From positions 3,162,001 to 3,226,000 of the forward strand of contig OY762937.1 in assembly GCA_963667005.1 (NCBI GenBank): 64,000 bases of DNA, given 5' to 3'. Shown here one piece after another: positions 1 to 8,215 of this stretch (position 1 is its first letter; every line of letters starts with the position of its first letter). A program made the position numbers and the translations under genes. The notes under the pieces are model-generated. The model saw only the letters and a program-made list of their open reading frames with translations, was not told the DNA's origin and ran no database searches. Source of the DNA: G963662605 sp963667005. Its GTDB lineage: Bacteria > Bacteroidota > Ignavibacteria > Ignavibacteriales > Ignavibacteriaceae.

Positions 1-332
1 GTCTCACCGAAGCCGATTCCCAATTCGCGTTCTATAGCTTTTTCCACACTGCATTTGCCGGCGAACTCACAAGAAATGGTACGGCAGAGCCGGACGATAT
101 TCTTGCCTTTAGGTGAATCATGTAAGAATGTATAAAAAGAAATCACACTATATACTTCAACAGGATGAATACCTAATTGTTCCGCTATTTCCTGCTGTGC
201 ATATTCCGAAATATATTGGTACTTTGCTTGAATGGCCTGCAATATCGGCATCAATGCAGCTCTGGTATTTCCGTACTGCCGTACCAGACCTTCAATTTCA
301 TCTACCAACATGTTTTTTTCAAAAACTAACAT
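1..332 (-). CDS. nuoE: NuoE/HydC-type [2Fe-2S] subunit (partial, 3' end outside window)
   Basis: This gene runs off the left edge, so only about 110 N-terminal residues are visible. The translation matches the thioredoxin-like [2Fe-2S] subunit of NADH dehydrogenase and of bifurcating [FeFe]-hydrogenases: an N-terminal helical part with a stretch like 'AIQAKYQYISEYAQQEIAE', then 'VEVYSVISFYTFL', then 'KGKNIVRLCRTISC'. C83 and C88 form the first CX4C half of the cluster site; the second CX3C pair would lie beyond the edge. The ATG at 332 has an AGGAG at 341-345 inside the end of the upstream receiver gene, and an in-frame ATG at 311 is the alternative. Coming last in a hydrogenase-sensor operon, it probably belongs to an NAD-linked [FeFe]-hydrogenase rather than to complex I; that is inference. 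Confidence 0.85.
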   Translation of the reverse strand, partial: MLVFEKNMLVDEIEGLVRQYGNTRAALMPILQAIQAKYQYISEYAQQEIAEQLGIHPVEVYSVISFYTFLHDSPKGKNIVRLCRTISCEFAGKCSVEKAIERELGIGFGE

Positions 333-343
333 GCTGAAAACTC

Positions 344-715
344 CTATTTGCGATTGATTAATTTTTCGACTTTAGCGACAAGTTCATCCGGAGAGATGGG
401 TTTCTCAACAAACTCATCAACCGGAATCATTCCACCGGAGGTAAAATCCAGACCTGTTGCTTTGGATACGGAAGTGTACATAATGATTGGAATATTAATC
501 TTATCCTTGCGGAACTTTTGCGCCAGGAAGAAACCGTCGTCCGGTTCATTCATCATGACGTCAAGAATGATAAGATCCGGTTTTTTTGCAGCTACAATTT
601 TGTAGCCATCATCCGGATTTGTCGCGGTAATAACATCGAAACCTTTTGCCTTAAGAATAAGACAACTGGCATCGAGGATATCAAGATCATCATCTATAAC
701 GGCAATTAGTGACAT
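344..715 (-). CDS. single-domain response regulator (receiver only)
   Basis: A stand-alone CheY-like receiver of 123 residues with no output domain. The acidic pocket is D8-D9-D10, the phosphoacceptor is D52 in 'ILDVMMNEPDDG', T81/S82 is the switch position and K105 is the conserved lysine in 'EKP'. The stretch 'MMNEPDDGF' is extended relative to CheY and is shared in style with the second receiver of this operon ('MMEEMDSGF'). With no DNA-binding part it must act by protein contact or as a phosphate carrier in a relay. It lies 60 bp after the receiver-kinase gene, and its 3' end contains the ribosome binding site of the NuoE-like gene, so the two are almost certainly co-translated. Confidence 0.9.
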   Translation of the reverse strand: MSLIAVIDDDLDILDASCLILKAKGFDVITATNPDDGYKIVAAKKPDLIILDVMMNEPDDGFFLAQKFRKDKINIPIIMYTSVSKATGLDFTSGGMIPVDEFVEKPISPDELVAKVEKLINRK

Positions 716-775
716 TCTTTTAGCCTTTATGTGAGTGATTGAACAGTTATTTTAAGAAAGAAATTATTCTTGCTC

Positions 776-2269
776 TTATTCAAAAACCTTATCAATTACG
801 GGGAACAGTAACGTAAACGTCGTACCTGTCCCGTATGTACTTTCACACTCAATTTTGCCACCATACGCTTCCACGATACGCTTAACAATGGATAGCCCAA
901 GCCCCGTACCGTGAATGTTTTTGGTGAATTCGTTTTTCGCTCTGAAGAATTCGCTGAACAGTTTATTCTTTTCTTCAGGACGAAGCCCGATTCCAGTATC
1001 ACTGATGATAACTGCAGTAGTAAAGTCGCGGTTTTCAACCGTGACGCTAATAGAGCCGTTCTCTTTATTATATTTAATCGCGTTGCTAAATAGATTGGTA
1101 AATAAACGCATTAACTCGTTTTGGTCACCGCGTATAAGATGTTTAGATTCTTCGGGAGGCAATAGTAGTTGGAGGTGTTTTTTATCAATATCTACTTTGA
1201 AGAGTTCAACGATATCCGTAAACAGGCTTTCGATGCAAAGTTCTTTGATTTCTCTCGGCACTTTGTTCATTTCCATTCTCGAAATATCGAGAAGGTCATT
1301 AATCATCAATATTAATGAGTTCAGCCTGAAATGTGAACGTTTGAGAAAGTCGTTCTTTTGCTCATCTGAGACTTTTAATGTCGGATTTGTCAGAATATCA
1401 ATAAATCCCAATGTTGCAGCAATCGGTGCTTTTAACTCGTGCGCCACCATTGATACAAACTGCGATTTTAGAAATTCCAGCTTTTTAAATTCGGTGATGT
1501 TTGTAAGTACGACCACCACTCCTGCAAGCGAACCGTCCGGATGTGTGACGGGAGATAGATCCGCCTGAATGACTAACTGGTGTTCCGGTTTAATTTCAAC
1601 TTCAACCGAGTAGGATTTATCCTGCTGTTCGACATCAAGATAATTTTCACTGATGAGCGCACTGATTTCTTTGGGGAGGTGTTCTATAACAGGAATGCCG
1701 ATAGGAATGTATTCTATATCGAGCAGACGCAATACCGCCTGATTAAAATACGCAAGCTCTCCCCTTTTATTAATCACCAATACACCATCGTGTATTGAAT
1801 TAATAATGGTTTTCAGTCTTGTCCGTTCAACTGCAACTTCTAACAGGCTTTGCTCTCTTTCAAGACGCAACCTTTCAGTCTCGACAAGAAATCTGCGCTT
1901 TTCAAGTGCGATCGTAAGATGCTGCTGGAGTTCTTCCGGAGTAAATGGTTTTAATATGTAACCATCGGCGCCGATCTTGGTTGCTTCTACAGCCGTTTCA
2001 TATGAAGCGTAGGCTGTTGCCATAAGACAGACAGTATTCGGCCGCTGATGCCGGATTTCTTTCAGTACGTCAAGCCCGCTCATGTCCGGCATTTTTAAGT
2101 CAATAACGGCCAGATCATAGTCTTCCTCAGAAATTTTCTTAATTCCTTCGGTACCGTTCATCGCAACGCCAACAAAGAATCCTTCCATTTCAAGGATTCT
2201 TTTGACTGCAATCCGTAATGCCTCCTCGTCATCAATAACGAGGACTCTGGCCTTTATTTGTTCCGGCAT
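776..2269 (-). CDS. receiver-PAS-histidine kinase
   Basis: A 497-residue cytoplasmic signalling protein with no membrane segment. Its order is an N-terminal receiver (D13/D14, phosphoacceptor D57 in 'VIDLKMPDMSG', K107 in 'LKPF'), a helical linker, a PAS domain at about 153-262, a HisKA domain with H277 in 'MVAHELKAP', and a C-terminal HATPase with 'NLFSNAIKYN' (N box), 'DTGIGL' (G1) and 'GTGLGLSIV' (G2). An input receiver in front of a kinase suits the middle step of a phosphorelay, here plausibly taking its input from the hydrogenase-domain kinase encoded upstream. It sits between two receiver-only genes in the same operon. The partners are inferred from position alone. Confidence 0.9.
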   Translation of the reverse strand: MPEQIKARVLVIDDEEALRIAVKRILEMEGFFVGVAMNGTEGIKKISEEDYDLAVIDLKMPDMSGLDVLKEIRHQRPNTVCLMATAYASYETAVEATKIGADGYILKPFTPEELQQHLTIALEKRRFLVETERLRLEREQSLLEVAVERTRLKTIINSIHDGVLVINKRGELAYFNQAVLRLLDIEYIPIGIPVIEHLPKEISALISENYLDVEQQDKSYSVEVEIKPEHQLVIQADLSPVTHPDGSLAGVVVVLTNITEFKKLEFLKSQFVSMVAHELKAPIAATLGFIDILTNPTLKVSDEQKNDFLKRSHFRLNSLILMINDLLDISRMEMNKVPREIKELCIESLFTDIVELFKVDIDKKHLQLLLPPEESKHLIRGDQNELMRLFTNLFSNAIKYNKENGSISVTVENRDFTTAVIISDTGIGLRPEEKNKLFSEFFRAKNEFTKNIHGTGLGLSIVKRIVEAYGGKIECESTYGTGTTFTLLFPVIDKVFE

Positions 2270-2344
2270 AACCGTTCTTTAAACCTTTGGTTTAGTAGAA
2301 TTTCCGATAACCGGCTCGGCGGTATTTCCGCCGGGCTGAACAAG

Positions 2345-2749
2345 CTATTTTTCTGTTTCGAAAAAGCTTTCGATTTTTTTCATCAGTTCTTCAACGCTTA
2401 TCGGTTTATTCAAAACCGCGTCACATTTTAACCAGTCTTTTTCTTCCTGAGTAAATGCGTCGAACTTGTAACCGGTTACATACGTTGCTGATGTAAGCAA
2501 AATAACCGGGATTTTCTTGCCGTGCTCAGTCTTTTTAATTTTATATGTAAGCATGAATCCTGAATCCATTTCTTCCATCATCAGGTCGCTTGCAACTGCA
2601 TCAGGCTTAATTTCTTCAAAAAGATCGAATGCTTCTCTGCTGTTATCGCATGTATAAACAGTATAATTATTGGCTTCAAGTATGACCCGCATCTGACTTA
2701 AAATATCAGGATCGTCATCAACAATTAATATTTTTCTTTTTTCACTCAT
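2345..2749 (-). CDS. single-domain response regulator (receiver only)
   Basis: A 134-residue receiver with acidic residues D11-D13, phosphoacceptor D55 in 'VASDLMMEEMDSGF', T86/S87 in 'LLTSA' and a conserved lysine in 'NKPIS'. No output domain follows. The gene starts 17 bp after the stop of the hydrogenase-domain kinase, so it is the nearest candidate acceptor for that kinase's phosphoryl group. A 75-bp gap separates it from the next kinase gene. The family is clear; the signalling partner is inferred from adjacency. Confidence 0.9.
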   Translation of the reverse strand: MSEKRKILIVDDDPDILSQMRVILEANNYTVYTCDNSREAFDLFEEIKPDAVASDLMMEEMDSGFMLTYKIKKTEHGKKIPVILLTSATYVTGYKFDAFTQEEKDWLKCDAVLNKPISVEELMKKIESFFETEK

Positions 2750-2766
2750 AGTGTTTCCGTGATAGA

Positions 2767-4758
2767 TTAATTAAAAGTCTGAGTTAATGTTTTGGGAAAT
2801 TTTAGATGGAATGTAGTTCCTTTGTCAATCTCGCTTTCAAACCGGATATCCCCTTTGTGCATTTTGATTATACCATAAGCGATAGCCATGCCCAGGCCGG
2901 TACCTTTTCCAATTTTCTTGGTAGTAAAAAACGGAGTAAAGATTTTACCGTAGTTTTCTTTTGCAATGCCACAGCCGGTGTCAGCAACAGTGATCATCAT
3001 ATCGCCGTTGCTGTCATCAATTGTAATAGACAATTTCTTCGTGGAGCACTGCTCCATCGCTTCTGCAGCATTCATAAACATATTCAAAAATACCTGTTCT
3101 AATTGATCCTTATCTGCTTCAATCATGGAGTCCAACGCTGCATGGTGCATCTCAACCAACACACCCTGCATGGCAGGAAGGAGTTTTATCTTCTTCACAA
3201 TTGCCGTTATAAGGTCAAAAAGATCAAATTTCTGTAAGGTTAATTTACCTTGTCTTGCGAAATTCAGCAAATTAGCCACAATATTTTTGCATCTATTTGC
3301 TTCGTTGATAATTATTTTCAAATCTCCGTCGTACTGTGTACCCTCTTCAAGCTTCTCTACCTGCTTTTTAATGAGCGAGGCATACAGCATTATCGTTCCG
3401 AGAGGGTTATTAATCTCATGAGCTATTCCGGCAGCCAACTGGCCAATAGAAGCTAACTTTTCTGCCGAGTGAAGAGCTTCCTGAGTTGTTGCTAAATTTT
3501 CATAAGCGATCTGAAGCTCATCAATTAGATAAGGCAGACACATCGCTTTCTCAGCGAGTCCTTTGGCAACGGATATTGCAAACTCCTCACAAGTCAAATA
3601 CCCGCAAGCGCCGCAGTTCAGCTTATCCTCTTCGTTCGGCTTATTGATATCAGCCAGGATACGTGAAATCTCTTCTTGCGGAGGAACAGGCCTGCGTTGA
3701 TTTTTAACGGAGTGCTCTCTCCTCAAATTCAAATCACGACTGTTATAAACTTCGCTCTGCCAGACCTTCTTATCAACTTCATTGATGCTTTCTTCAATAA
3801 ACTCGATTACCTTCTCACGGCGCGAGTAATAATTCAATGAAGAATCAATCGCCGGCCCGCTTATACAGCCTTCGCAAAAAAGAATGTCAATGAACTTCGC
3901 ATTGATCTGATTATTTAAAATCTCATCAATAATTTCGAGAACTTTACTCTTACCTTCAACAACGATGATCTTCTTTTCCAGAACATCGCCTGAAAGATCA
4001 GCCGTCTTGATCAATCCGCCTGCTAAAGGATATGATTTACCCATGTTTGCATGAGGAGGATCAAATCTCGATTCCTTCAGCTCACTAAGTGAAATATTAC
4101 TTTCCTGGAAGATATGTTTAAGCTCAACGAATGTTAAAGCTTCATCAATAATACCTTCAACCGAACTGCTTAAAATTTCAGCCTTTTTAGCGGTACAAGG
4201 GCCAATGAATACAATCTTGTAATCCTGACCTAATGTTGATTTTATGTATCGGGCAACTGCAACCATTGGAGATACTATCTTTGCCAGATTTGGAACTAAC
4301 TCCGGATAATACTTCTGGATGTAATTGCACACCGCCGGACAAGAAGAACTGATAATGGTCTTAATCTCACTCGTTTCAATATCATTAACGTAAACCGGGC
4401 TGATCAGATCTGCACCAAATGCAGTCTCGATTACTTTTTCAAATCCCAGCGTTCTTAACGCGGTAGGAATCTTCCAGTATTCGTTGGGCCAGGAGGCAGC
4501 AAACGATGGGGCAACTATAGCAACGGTTTTATTTTCCGAAACTAAATTGCGCAACTCTGCTGAAGAAAACGAAGAGATCTCCTTGGCATTTTGCGAACAT
4601 ACTTTTACGCAATGACCACAAGCGATGCACCGTTCTTCCATAATCAGAGCCTGACCATTGACAACTCTGATGGCCTTTGCCGGACATTCGCGTATACAGC
4701 TGTAACATCTCTTACAACTGTCGGGTCTAGTCCTTATAATTCCTTCAGTAAGGTGCAT
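2767..4758 (-). CDS. [FeFe]-hydrogenase-domain sensor histidine kinase
   Basis: A 663-residue soluble fusion. Residues 10-55 form a 2[4Fe-4S] ferredoxin (C15/18/21/25 and C44/47/50/54). Residues about 75-325 resemble the [FeFe]-hydrogenase large-subunit C-terminal domain, with motif-like segments 'SSSCPAVC' (C140), 'IGPCTAKKAE' (C188) and 'LFCEGCISGP' (C295, C298). Residues 380-410 form a further Fe-S segment (C382, C385, C390, C407). A coiled linker leads to HisKA (H447 in 'GIAHEINNP') and a HATPase with 'GKGTGLGMAIAYG'. The usual TSCCP motif is changed and the last cysteine pair is CX2C instead of CX3C, so this is a sensor rather than a normal turnover enzyme. It is first in an operon with two receivers, a second kinase and a NuoE-like gene. 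Probable role: sensing H2 or redox state and passing this to phosphotransfer. Confidence 0.9.
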   Translation of the reverse strand: MHLTEGIIRTRPDSCKRCYSCIRECPAKAIRVVNGQALIMEERCIACGHCVKVCSQNAKEISSFSSAELRNLVSENKTVAIVAPSFAASWPNEYWKIPTALRTLGFEKVIETAFGADLISPVYVNDIETSEIKTIISSSCPAVCNYIQKYYPELVPNLAKIVSPMVAVARYIKSTLGQDYKIVFIGPCTAKKAEILSSSVEGIIDEALTFVELKHIFQESNISLSELKESRFDPPHANMGKSYPLAGGLIKTADLSGDVLEKKIIVVEGKSKVLEIIDEILNNQINAKFIDILFCEGCISGPAIDSSLNYYSRREKVIEFIEESINEVDKKVWQSEVYNSRDLNLRREHSVKNQRRPVPPQEEISRILADINKPNEEDKLNCGACGYLTCEEFAISVAKGLAEKAMCLPYLIDELQIAYENLATTQEALHSAEKLASIGQLAAGIAHEINNPLGTIMLYASLIKKQVEKLEEGTQYDGDLKIIINEANRCKNIVANLLNFARQGKLTLQKFDLFDLITAIVKKIKLLPAMQGVLVEMHHAALDSMIEADKDQLEQVFLNMFMNAAEAMEQCSTKKLSITIDDSNGDMMITVADTGCGIAKENYGKIFTPFFTTKKIGKGTGLGMAIAYGIIKMHKGDIRFESEIDKGTTFHLKFPKTLTQTFN

Positions 4759-5085
4759 TACTTAAAAAATTTGGTTTTACTTAAATGAGTACTGTCATAT
4801 TACGTGCCAATCTACTCATATTAAGGTAAAAATCACCCCGGAATAATTGCCATGTCAGCAAGGTGATTAGCAAGTAAGTTAAATACTGTTCGGAGTCGCC
4901 GTATCTTATTATATTACATAATGTTACGAGAATATGGGGAGGATATTAAGATTTGAAATCGGTGTGTATTTTGCTCAAGATAAGGGATGACAGCTAACCA
5001 AATGAGTAAAAATACCCCCATTTGTTCTTGAAAGTAAGAAGAAAGTTTTCTTAAAAGGTAAGAATAATTGCCAAATGTAAACTAA
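4759..5085 (-). promoter_or_regulatory. upstream region of the hydrogenase-signalling operon
   Basis: This 327-bp gap carries no gene. It should hold the promoter of the minus-strand operon starting at 4758, and the 3' flank of the MlaF-like gene ending at 5086. Two structured elements are visible. One is a nested inverted repeat, AATCACC (4832-4838) with GGTGATT (4863-4869) enclosing TTGC (4848-4851) and GCAA (4859-4862). The other is CAAATG...CATTTG around 4998-5024. A minus-strand TTGGCACG at 4804-4811 resembles a sigma-54 -24 element but lacks a proper -12 partner. No clear terminator for the upstream gene was found. Confidence 0.4.
4832..4869. repeat. nested inverted repeat upstream of the hydrogenase-domain kinase gene
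   Basis: The outer arms AATCACC/GGTGATT and the inner arms TTGC/GCAA pair within 38 bp, with a one-sided 9-base bulge. The element sits 74-111 bp upstream of the kinase start. It could be a transcription-factor site or an RNA hairpin in the leader; the sequence alone cannot decide. Confidence 0.4.
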
Positions 5086-5817
5086 TCAGGAATTCGTTCT
5101 TTTAATAAATTCGTAGATGACTTCATCTTTCGAATTCATCAAATCGGACGGTGAGCCCGTGAAATGTACTCTTCCCTCGTGCATCATAGCAACTTTATCG
5201 GCAACATTTTTCACGCTGAACATATCATGAGTTACAACTATCGCGGTCACTTTCACTTTAGTCCGAACGTCAATAATCAGGTTATCAATGGAATCCGACA
5301 TGATAGGATCCAACCCGGTAGTTGGCTCATCATACAGGATATAAGAAGGATTAGTTATCATTGCTCTTGCTAAAGCAACACGTTTTCTCATTCCTCCGGA
5401 AAGTTCGGAAGGTTTTAATTTACCGATGCCCGGCAAGCCGACAAGTTCAAGATTCTGATCAACGCGTTTTTGTATTTCAGCTGATGTATAGCGTGTATCG
5501 GATTCAACTAACGGAAGTGCAACGTTTTCTTCAACTGTAAGCGAATCGAATATTGCTCCGCTTTGGAACAGATAGCCGAAGTCCTTGCGCATTTCATACA
5601 ATTCCTTCTCAGTCATTGTATTTACGAGCTTGCCGTCGATTTCGACTGTGCCGCTATCAGGTTTTAAAAGGCCAACTATGTGTTTGAGCATTACGCTTTT
5701 ACCGCATCCGCTTTTTCCGACAATCACGAGCGTCTCCCCTTGATTTATCGTGAGGTCAACACCTCTGAGAACTTCCTTTTCACCAAACTTTTTATACAAG
5801 CCTTTTATTTCGATCAT
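5086..5817 (-). CDS. MlaF-like ABC transporter ATP-binding protein
   Basis: A 243-residue ABC ATPase with Walker A GKSGCGKS (34-41), Q-loop 'LFQSGAIFD', signature LSGGMRKR (139-146) and Walker B 'ILYDEPTTGLDP'. The 'SGGMRKRVALARA' form and 'QSGAIFDSLTVEENV' are typical of MlaF/Ttg2A, the ATPase of MCE-type lipid transporters. No permease or MCE gene is next to it; a complete mlaD-mlaF-mlaE set with another MlaF lies at 50-52.6 kb. It begins one base after the MoxR stop codon (TGAtATG), so it is coupled to MoxR and SurA. It may be a second ATPase for an MCE permease encoded elsewhere. Confidence 0.85.
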   Translation of the reverse strand: MIEIKGLYKKFGEKEVLRGVDLTINQGETLVIVGKSGCGKSVMLKHIVGLLKPDSGTVEIDGKLVNTMTEKELYEMRKDFGYLFQSGAIFDSLTVEENVALPLVESDTRYTSAEIQKRVDQNLELVGLPGIGKLKPSELSGGMRKRVALARAMITNPSYILYDEPTTGLDPIMSDSIDNLIIDVRTKVKVTAIVVTHDMFSVKNVADKVAMMHEGRVHFTGSPSDLMNSKDEVIYEFIKRTNS

Positions 5818-5818
5818 A

Positions 5819-6805
5819 TCAAAGCACTTTTAATAAATGTTCAATGACCGTAGCGGTAGTAATGCCGTCGGCCTCGGCGTTGAAATTCGTGATTATCCTG
5901 TGCCGTAACACCGGCAGCAGCGCATATTGTACATCTTCAATCTGAGGCGTAAAACGGCCCTCCATCAAAGCTTTGGTCTTTGCGGCAAGTATAATATACT
6001 GCGATGCACGAGGACCTGCACCCCAACGGAGCCAATCATTAATGAACTGTGGCGCTCCCGGTGTACAGGGACGTGTTTTACTAACCGCATTCACCGCGTA
6101 TGTAATTACATTGTCGGCGACGGGAACTTTACGTATCAATTCTTGAAATCCGATAAGTTCTGCTCCTGTCAGAACTTTCTTTACCTTGGCTGCATATTCA
6201 CTTGTTGTTAAGCGAATAACCTCTTTTTCTTCTTCAAACGTTGGATAGTTTAACCACAAACTGAACATAAATCTATCTAGTTGTGCTTCAGGCAGAGGGT
6301 ATGTCCCCTCCTGCTCGATCGGGTTTTGAGTTGCAAGAACAAAGAATGGCTCAGCAAGAGTATAATTCTTACCGGCTACAGTAACGTTATGTTCCTGCAT
6401 GGCTTCAAGAAGGGCGCTCTGTGTTTTTGGAGGGGTTCTGTTAATTTCATCAGCGAGAATAACGTTTGCGAATAAAGGTCCCGGGATAAATCTGAAATCC
6501 CGTTTCTTGCTTATGGAATCTTCTTCGATCAGTTCTGTTCCTGTTATATCACTCGGCATCAAATCAGGGGTAAACTGAATTCTGTTGAACTTTAAGTCCA
6601 AGACATCAGCGAGCGTTTTAATCAACAAAGTTTTTGCCAAACCGGGCACACCTACGAGAAGACAATGGCCTCTGGATAACAAAGCAATGGTCAGCTGATG
6701 AATAATATCCTGCTGGCCGATAACCACTTTGCCGATTTCTGCATTCAGCGCGGCTACTTTTTCCGTTAGTAGTCCGGCTTGCTCGATGTCTTTATTGTTT
6801 TCCAT
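5819..6805 (-). CDS. MoxR-family AAA+ ATPase
   Basis: A 328-residue MoxR ATPase with Walker A 'GVPGLAKT' (52-59), Walker B 'VILADEINRT', sensor-like 'VLATQNPIEQEGTYPLPEAQLDRF' (split here only for description) and a C-terminal lid. MoxR proteins act as chaperones or insertases that activate partner proteins, usually with VWA-domain partners. The canonical partners (DUF58, BatA/BatB) are not adjacent; a BatA-like protein occurs about 10 kb away at 16.3 kb. Here MoxR lies 26 bp after surA and one base before an MlaF-like ATPase, hinting at a role in envelope maintenance. Confidence 0.9.
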   Translation of the reverse strand: MENNKDIEQAGLLTEKVAALNAEIGKVVIGQQDIIHQLTIALLSRGHCLLVGVPGLAKTLLIKTLADVLDLKFNRIQFTPDLMPSDITGTELIEEDSISKKRDFRFIPGPLFANVILADEINRTPPKTQSALLEAMQEHNVTVAGKNYTLAEPFFVLATQNPIEQEGTYPLPEAQLDRFMFSLWLNYPTFEEEKEVIRLTTSEYAAKVKKVLTGAELIGFQELIRKVPVADNVITYAVNAVSKTRPCTPGAPQFINDWLRWGAGPRASQYIILAAKTKALMEGRFTPQIEDVQYALLPVLRHRIITNFNAEADGITTATVIEHLLKVL

Positions 6806-6831
6806 AAAATACTGTTGTCCCTCAGGTACTG

Positions 6832-8103
6832 CTAAAGTTTTATTTCCCAGTAAATCTTTGATTTGATTTCAGTCATCCACTTTTGATACAGTTTCTGTTT
6901 TTTGTATTCATCAGTCAATTTTTTCAAATCAGCATAATCTAAATCCAAATCAGGTTGATGCTGTTTAATTCGTTTTTCCATATATACGATGTGATATCCG
7001 TATGTACCCTGATTATAATCAACACGTTTCGGGAAGCTTACATCACCATCATTCATTCTGCTGGTGATTTCCAACAAGTGCTTATCAAGTTGTTCAAGAT
7101 ATAAAGTTCCAAGTGGTCCGCCAAACGGAGCAGTTTCCTTATCATCACTATACGTTCTTGCGTAGTTCGCAAATGTATCAAATTTCCTTATAATACTATC
7201 ACGTAGAGCGGACAAAAACTCAATTGTATTCAAATCATTCTGATCATCGGATTTCACTTTAATCAGTATATGACGGGTATGAACCGATTCTCCTCTTCTA
7301 TCAAGAAGCTGAATAATGTGATAACCGGCTGGAGATTCTGTAATCGGTGAGAGCTGATCTTTTGCCAGAGCAAATGAAGCTGCTTCATATTCGGGGAAAA
7401 ACACGCCTCTTTTTACAAATCCCAAATCACCGCCCTGTGCTGCAGAGCCCGGATCTTCAGAATATTTTTTTGCCATCTCGGCGAAATCTGCACCTTTCTT
7501 AATGGAGTCCAGAATTGCTTCGGCAAATGCACGATACTTTTGTTTCAGTTCAGGAGACGTTCTTGGATTTTTGAAAATGTGAGCTAACTTTACTTTTTCA
7601 GGTATAACGCCAAGGCTGTCTTTAAACCTGTTATAAAATTCCTCAACTTCTCTTCTGCCGGAGTCTATAAGACCGAATTTCTTTTCCTGAAGTCTTTGAA
7701 TCAAGCTTTCTTTTTTGACGTTCTCACGAAGTTCACGCTTAATTTTTTCGAAACTCATATTGTACAGTTGTTCAATCTTCTCTCTTGAACCGTATTGCTG
7801 CGAGAGCATATTCAACTGATAGTCAACCTGACGGGTGATTTCATCATCGGAGACGTTCACCGAATCAATCAAAGCCTGGGCATAAAGCAGCTTTTCTTCG
7901 ATCATCGAGTTCAGTACTTGCTGCTGGATATCAGGATTGTTAGGATTGATCTTCTTTTGAGCTATCATATAATTTACCTGAAAATCGAGCTCGCTCTTCA
8001 TGATAATTTCATTATCAACTACAGCGACTATTTTATCAAGTACATCCTGGGCATAACCAGCTGAAATCATACAAAAAGAAAGGACTAAGAGGAATTTTTT
8101 CAT
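6832..8103 (-). CDS. surA: SurA-like periplasmic chaperone / peptidyl-prolyl isomerase
   Basis: A 423-residue secreted protein with a signal peptide (MKKFLLVLSFCMISAGYAQ), a SurA N-terminal chaperone domain beginning 'DKIVAVVDNEIIMKSEL', and two parvulin domains. The first, at about 175-270, is well preserved ('AHIFKNPR', 'FAEMAKKYSEDPGSAAQGGD', 'AGYHIIQLLDRR'). The second, at about 280-385, is more divergent but keeps 'TRHILIKV' and 'TYGYHIVYMEKR'. SurA escorts outer-membrane proteins through the periplasm. The gene starts the surA-moxR-mlaF-like operon and lies 112 bp downstream of two further SurA-family lipoprotein genes. Confidence 0.9.
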   Translation of the reverse strand: MKKFLLVLSFCMISAGYAQDVLDKIVAVVDNEIIMKSELDFQVNYMIAQKKINPNNPDIQQQVLNSMIEEKLLYAQALIDSVNVSDDEITRQVDYQLNMLSQQYGSREKIEQLYNMSFEKIKRELRENVKKESLIQRLQEKKFGLIDSGRREVEEFYNRFKDSLGVIPEKVKLAHIFKNPRTSPELKQKYRAFAEAILDSIKKGADFAEMAKKYSEDPGSAAQGGDLGFVKRGVFFPEYEAASFALAKDQLSPITESPAGYHIIQLLDRRGESVHTRHILIKVKSDDQNDLNTIEFLSALRDSIIRKFDTFANYARTYSDDKETAPFGGPLGTLYLEQLDKHLLEITSRMNDGDVSFPKRVDYNQGTYGYHIVYMEKRIKQHQPDLDLDYADLKKLTDEYKKQKLYQKWMTEIKSKIYWEIKL

Positions 8104-8215
8104 GAAATTTTATTCTCGCTAATATCGAAAGTTTTACATATTAATATAAGTATAAGCACAGCATAATAAAAAGGCGTTGCAAATGCATGCCTGTAAATCA
8201 AGCCCCTGCACTAAA

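Noticed and set aside
4804..4811. sigma-54 promoter before the hydrogenase-sensor operon
   Set aside because: Only the -24 word TTGGCACG is present; the -12 position reads ATGAC and lacks the nearly invariant GC.
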